From the NCBI GenBank assembly GCA_963598415.1, contig CAVBUH010000047.1:1-64000 (forward strand): a stretch of DNA of 64,000 bases, in the 5' to 3' direction. Of this stretch, positions 61,518-64,000 are shown in pieces. Both the position numbers and the translations under genes were made by a program. The stretch comes from Colimorpha_A sp900556615. GTDB taxonomy: Bacteria; Bacillota; Clostridia; Oscillospirales; CAG-272. The notes under the pieces are model-generated. The model saw only the letters and a list, made by a program, of their open reading frames with translations, made no database searches and was not told the DNA's origin. Positions within the stretch are counted from its first letter, which is position 1; every line of letters starts with the position of its first letter.

Positions 61518-62312
61518 TTACCTCTGTACCCGACCGCTTCCGTCGCCTTGCGCGAGCTTTTCGACCTCTTTGACCGAGATACGGTTAAAGTCGCCATCGA
61601 TTGAGTGCTTGAGAGCCGAAGCTGCTACAGCAAATTCAATAGCATCCTTGGATCCCTTGCCGGTGAGGAGCGAGTAAATCAATCCCGCACCGAAGGAATC
61701 GCCGCCGCCCACGCGGTCAACGATATGGAGACGGTAGGATTTGGAGAAGTAGTAGCCCTCACCATCGTAGAGCATGGCTGCCCAATCGTTATCGCTGGCC
61801 GAGATAGAGGAACGGAGGGTGATGGCCACTTTCTCGAAGCCGAACTTGTTGGCAAGCTGTTTGGCTACGCTCTTGTAGCCCTCGTGATTCAACTTACCGC
61901 CGTAGATATCAGTGTTCTCGGCCTCGATGTCAAAGACATCCTTTGCATCTTCTTCATTGGAGATACAGACGTCGACGTATTGACAAAGGTCAGTCATAGC
62001 GAGTCTCGCCTGTTCTCTTGTCCACAGCTTGCCACGATAGTTCAGATCGCAGGATATCTTAACACCACGCTTTTTAGCGGCCTCGCAGGCCCGCTTACAG
62101 CTCTGCACCAGATTCTCACCAAGGGCAGGGGTAATGCCGGTAAAGTGGAACCAATCGGCCCCCTCAAATATAGTGTCCCAATCAAAATCGGTGGGTTCTG
62201 CCATTTGAATGTCGGAGTATTTGCGATCGTAGATACAGACCGAGCCTCTCTGAGAAGCACCTTTTTCCAGATAGTAGATCCCGACTCTCTCCCCGCCGCG
62301 GACGAATAAATA
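61518..62312 (-). pseudogene. 2-dehydro-3-deoxygluconokinase (KdgK-like), N-terminus missing
   Basis: PfkB-family kinase of the Entner-Doudoroff/uronate route. The frame carries RGGERVGIYYLEKGASQRGS, DFDWDTIFEGADWFHFTGIT, SCDLNYRGKLWTREQA and the catalytic VDRVGGGDSFGAGLIYSLL near its C-terminus. An in-frame TAA at 62313 stands where about 75 further N-terminal residues are expected, including the sugar-binding GGGEANVA-type region. The first ATG (62204) starts even later, so the product would be inactive. The rest of the frame is intact, suggesting recent truncation. Confidence 0.8.
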
Positions 62313-62350
62313 TTAACTTGGCAGCTAAAGCCTTATTTATTCAAACCAAT

Positions 62351-62386
62351 AAATCGGAAATTGTCTGTTTGGACAATTCCCGATTT
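62351..62386 (-). terminator. Hairpin after the surface-protein gene
   Basis: AAATCGGAAATTGTC and GACAATTCCCGATTT pair with one mismatch and a 6-base loop, directly after the stop at 62390 on the minus strand. The T-tail is weak. Confidence 0.55.
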
Positions 62387-62389
62387 CAG

Positions 62390-63955
62390 TTATCGGTTAT
62401 TTTTTTTACGAACCAATATTACGGCGGCGGCAGCGGCAGCGATAATCACGATAACAGCGATTATAATGATTATTGTCGGCGCTTTATTTCCGTTTTTTAT
62501 GTTGTGCATCGTTTTTTCATCGGAAGTCATGAAAGATGTACTGAACTCATCGGAATCTTCTGTGTTTTCGGCATCGATAATTCCCGTAGAACCCGTACGG
62601 GTTAGAACATAAATACTAAAATGATCCGTGTTGAAAGTTATCGTTTTATCTTCAGCAAAAAAAGTTACCGTAAGTTCCGTCGCATTCCCTTTTGAATCAA
62701 TGTAATAAACCTTTGCCTCCGTACCATCCCACCCGTCAGGAAGAGGAAAAGAAACGGTAACAGTTCTGTTCGGTTGAACCGTTTTCCCATCAGAATCAAC
62801 AAGAGACAGATCATATGCTACAAAATCGTCATCCGCAACTCCGAGCGAATTTTTTACAATGGTAAAAGAATTTGATGTACTTTTGAGAGTTTCTGCCTCA
62901 AGAGTAAGACCGAGAAGAAAACCGTTTTTATCATCGGAACAAACCGAAACTCCGGTGCTTTGATTCTCAAGTGAAACAGGATTGTATTCTGCAGTAACGG
63001 AGATTGTAAAGGAAGCTGACGGAATAGCGTGATAGTTGCCGAGAATATCGGTAAGAACATCCTTTTCTGTTCCGCAGATATAGTTTACGGTATAGCCGGA
63101 GACGTTATCATCTTTCTCAACGGTAAAGAGAAAGCCTTCACCCAGACTCATCCACTGTCCATCGAAATGAGTGAATGTTGTAAGAGAATTTTCGATATTG
63201 ACCTTGATGCCTGCAGGGGTATCTACCGAGACAGAAATGTACTTGAGTTTTATCTTACTGCCGTCAGGCTCGGTTTCGGTATGATATATCGCACCGTCAA
63301 CACAATAGTTCTCGGACTTGGAATAAGCGGAAATCTTATATCCGTCCCCGTTTGCAACAACAGTAAGCTCGATTCCGGTAACGACATAATAACTGTATTT
63401 TTCATTTTCAGAAATACTATAATCAAGATAGTCAAATCCGTAGATGAGGTTAGCCTTATCCTCTGCCACATCGGAAACAAAAACTCCCTGAATATAATAT
63501 TTCCCGCTTTGTTCGGAATCCTCATAATATCCTGTGTAGATCCATGCATCCGGACCGCCCCAGCCGCCGCTGTACCAGCGAACGATCCCCGTCTCGGGAT
63601 CATATGAGGGAGCATAATCATATTGACCGATATAATCCATAAGATCAGTATGGTTGGTAAAATGGTCATCGACCAAAGCAAGAAGCTCGTTATAGGGTAC
63701 ATTATAATACCATTCGTCATCTATATACTGTTCTAAAATGCCGCGGCACTGAAGATAGGTAAGAGCAGAAGCCGTGTTTACTGCCGTTCCCTCCGCATAA
63801 TATCCGCCACTGTGTCCCCAGGTTTGGAGAATGCTCTCCATAAGAGCTTCATTTACGGACTGTTTTCCGGAGACAGTCGAGGAAAATACCGAAATAAGAA
63901 CAACAAATATTACCGGAAGGAAAAAATGTAAAAGACTTTTTCGAATAGAGTTCAT
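62390..63955 (-). CDS. Secreted surface protein with C-terminal membrane anchor
   Basis: A 521-aa protein of unknown function. It starts with a signal peptide (NSIRKSLLHFFLPVIFVVLI), has a long extracellular part rich in Tyr, Asp, Ser and Thr with beta-sandwich-like repeats (for example QPNRTVTVSFPLPDGWDGTE and AKVYYIDSKGNATELTVTF), and ends in a hydrophobic helix (TIIIIIAVIVIIAAAAA) plus KKNNR. No LPxTG motif is visible, so membrane rather than sortase anchoring is expected. The ATG at 63955 has GAGG upstream; the frame opens 12 codons earlier without a ribosome site. The region near residue 430 resembles domains seen in Clostridia cell-surface proteins with Fn3/Big-like folds. Confidence 0.75.
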   Translation of the reverse strand: MNSIRKSLLHFFLPVIFVVLISVFSSTVSGKQSVNEALMESILQTWGHSGGYYAEGTAVNTASALTYLQCRGILEQYIDDEWYYNVPYNELLALVDDHFTNHTDLMDYIGQYDYAPSYDPETGIVRWYSGGWGGPDAWIYTGYYEDSEQSGKYYIQGVFVSDVAEDKANLIYGFDYLDYSISENEKYSYYVVTGIELTVVANGDGYKISAYSKSENYCVDGAIYHTETEPDGSKIKLKYISVSVDTPAGIKVNIENSLTTFTHFDGQWMSLGEGFLFTVEKDDNVSGYTVNYICGTEKDVLTDILGNYHAIPSASFTISVTAEYNPVSLENQSTGVSVCSDDKNGFLLGLTLEAETLKSTSNSFTIVKNSLGVADDDFVAYDLSLVDSDGKTVQPNRTVTVSFPLPDGWDGTEAKVYYIDSKGNATELTVTFFAEDKTITFNTDHFSIYVLTRTGSTGIIDAENTEDSDEFSTSFMTSDEKTMHNIKNGNKAPTIIIIIAVIVIIAAAAAAVILVRKKNNR

Positions 63956-64000
63956 GAACAGCCTCAAATTATGTATTTCTGTCAGTCTCAAGCAAGAGAG

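Noticed and set aside
1..64000. CRISPR array or cas genes
   Set aside because: No regularly spaced short repeats and no Cas-like protein were seen; the repeated sequences are dispersed elements.

Overview
The window looks like chromosome from a low-to-moderate GC Gram-positive of class Clostridia (Oscillospirales/Eubacteriales-like); a gut or rumen source would fit but is inferred. Supporting traits are a CIRCE operator at clpB, an L21 leader with a Prp-cleaved L27, the IspH-S1 fusion gene next to cmk and plsC, the ymfF/ymfH peptidase pair, GTP-type PEP carboxykinase, a THF riboswitch on folT-folC, a yybP-ykoY riboswitch on mntP, and AAGGAGG-type ribosome sites with frequent GTG/TTG starts. 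No species can be named from the sequence alone.

Layout. 1-8.8 kb: 5' part of clpB (minus), then on plus tdk, deoD, an OGG-type glycosylase, a CDF transporter, a zinc-ribbon protein, an ABC-F ATPase and Mn-riboswitch-mntP. 9.3-16.5 kb: one 2369-aa cyclic beta-1,2-glucan-synthase-like protein. 16.5-22.2 kb: ymfF-ymfH, lgt, folD and rplU-prp-rpmA. 22.4-27.4 kb: SGNH hydrolase, PfkB sugar kinase, attenuator-pnuC and PEP carboxykinase. 28.3-37.5 kb (minus): a complete histidine operon in the order hisR(yerC)-hisZ-hisG-hisD-hisC-hisB-hisH-hisA-hisF-hisIE-hisJ, with a short mobile repeat between hisF and hisIE. 37.7-42.3 kb (minus): a heterodimeric ABC exporter and a NahK-like kinase. 42.7-45.5 kb: THF riboswitch-folT-folC and an unknown anchored protein. 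45.9-47.6 kb: a membrane-anchored amidase.

From 47.7 to 62.3 kb the sequence becomes a patchwork: IS30 and IS3 relics, a decayed phage endolysin beside tRNA-Lys, the cmk-plsC-ispH/rpsA operon, an exact second copy of the S1 half of ispH/rpsA about 4 kb away, a broken GNAT gene, tRNA-Glu, a PPi-type phosphofructokinase, an S1-domain protein, a NERD gene cut by a repeat, a beta-helix protein and an N-terminally truncated KDG kinase. The window ends with a secreted, membrane-anchored surface protein.

Short TTAA-ended elements (called families A, B and C here, plus a possible D) are scattered through intergenic spaces. In two places (after the PfkB kinase and after folC) the element itself supplies the gene's stop codon. 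The points most worth following are the recent S1-gene duplication with an internal deletion, the mutually exclusive hairpins ahead of pnuC, and these elements.
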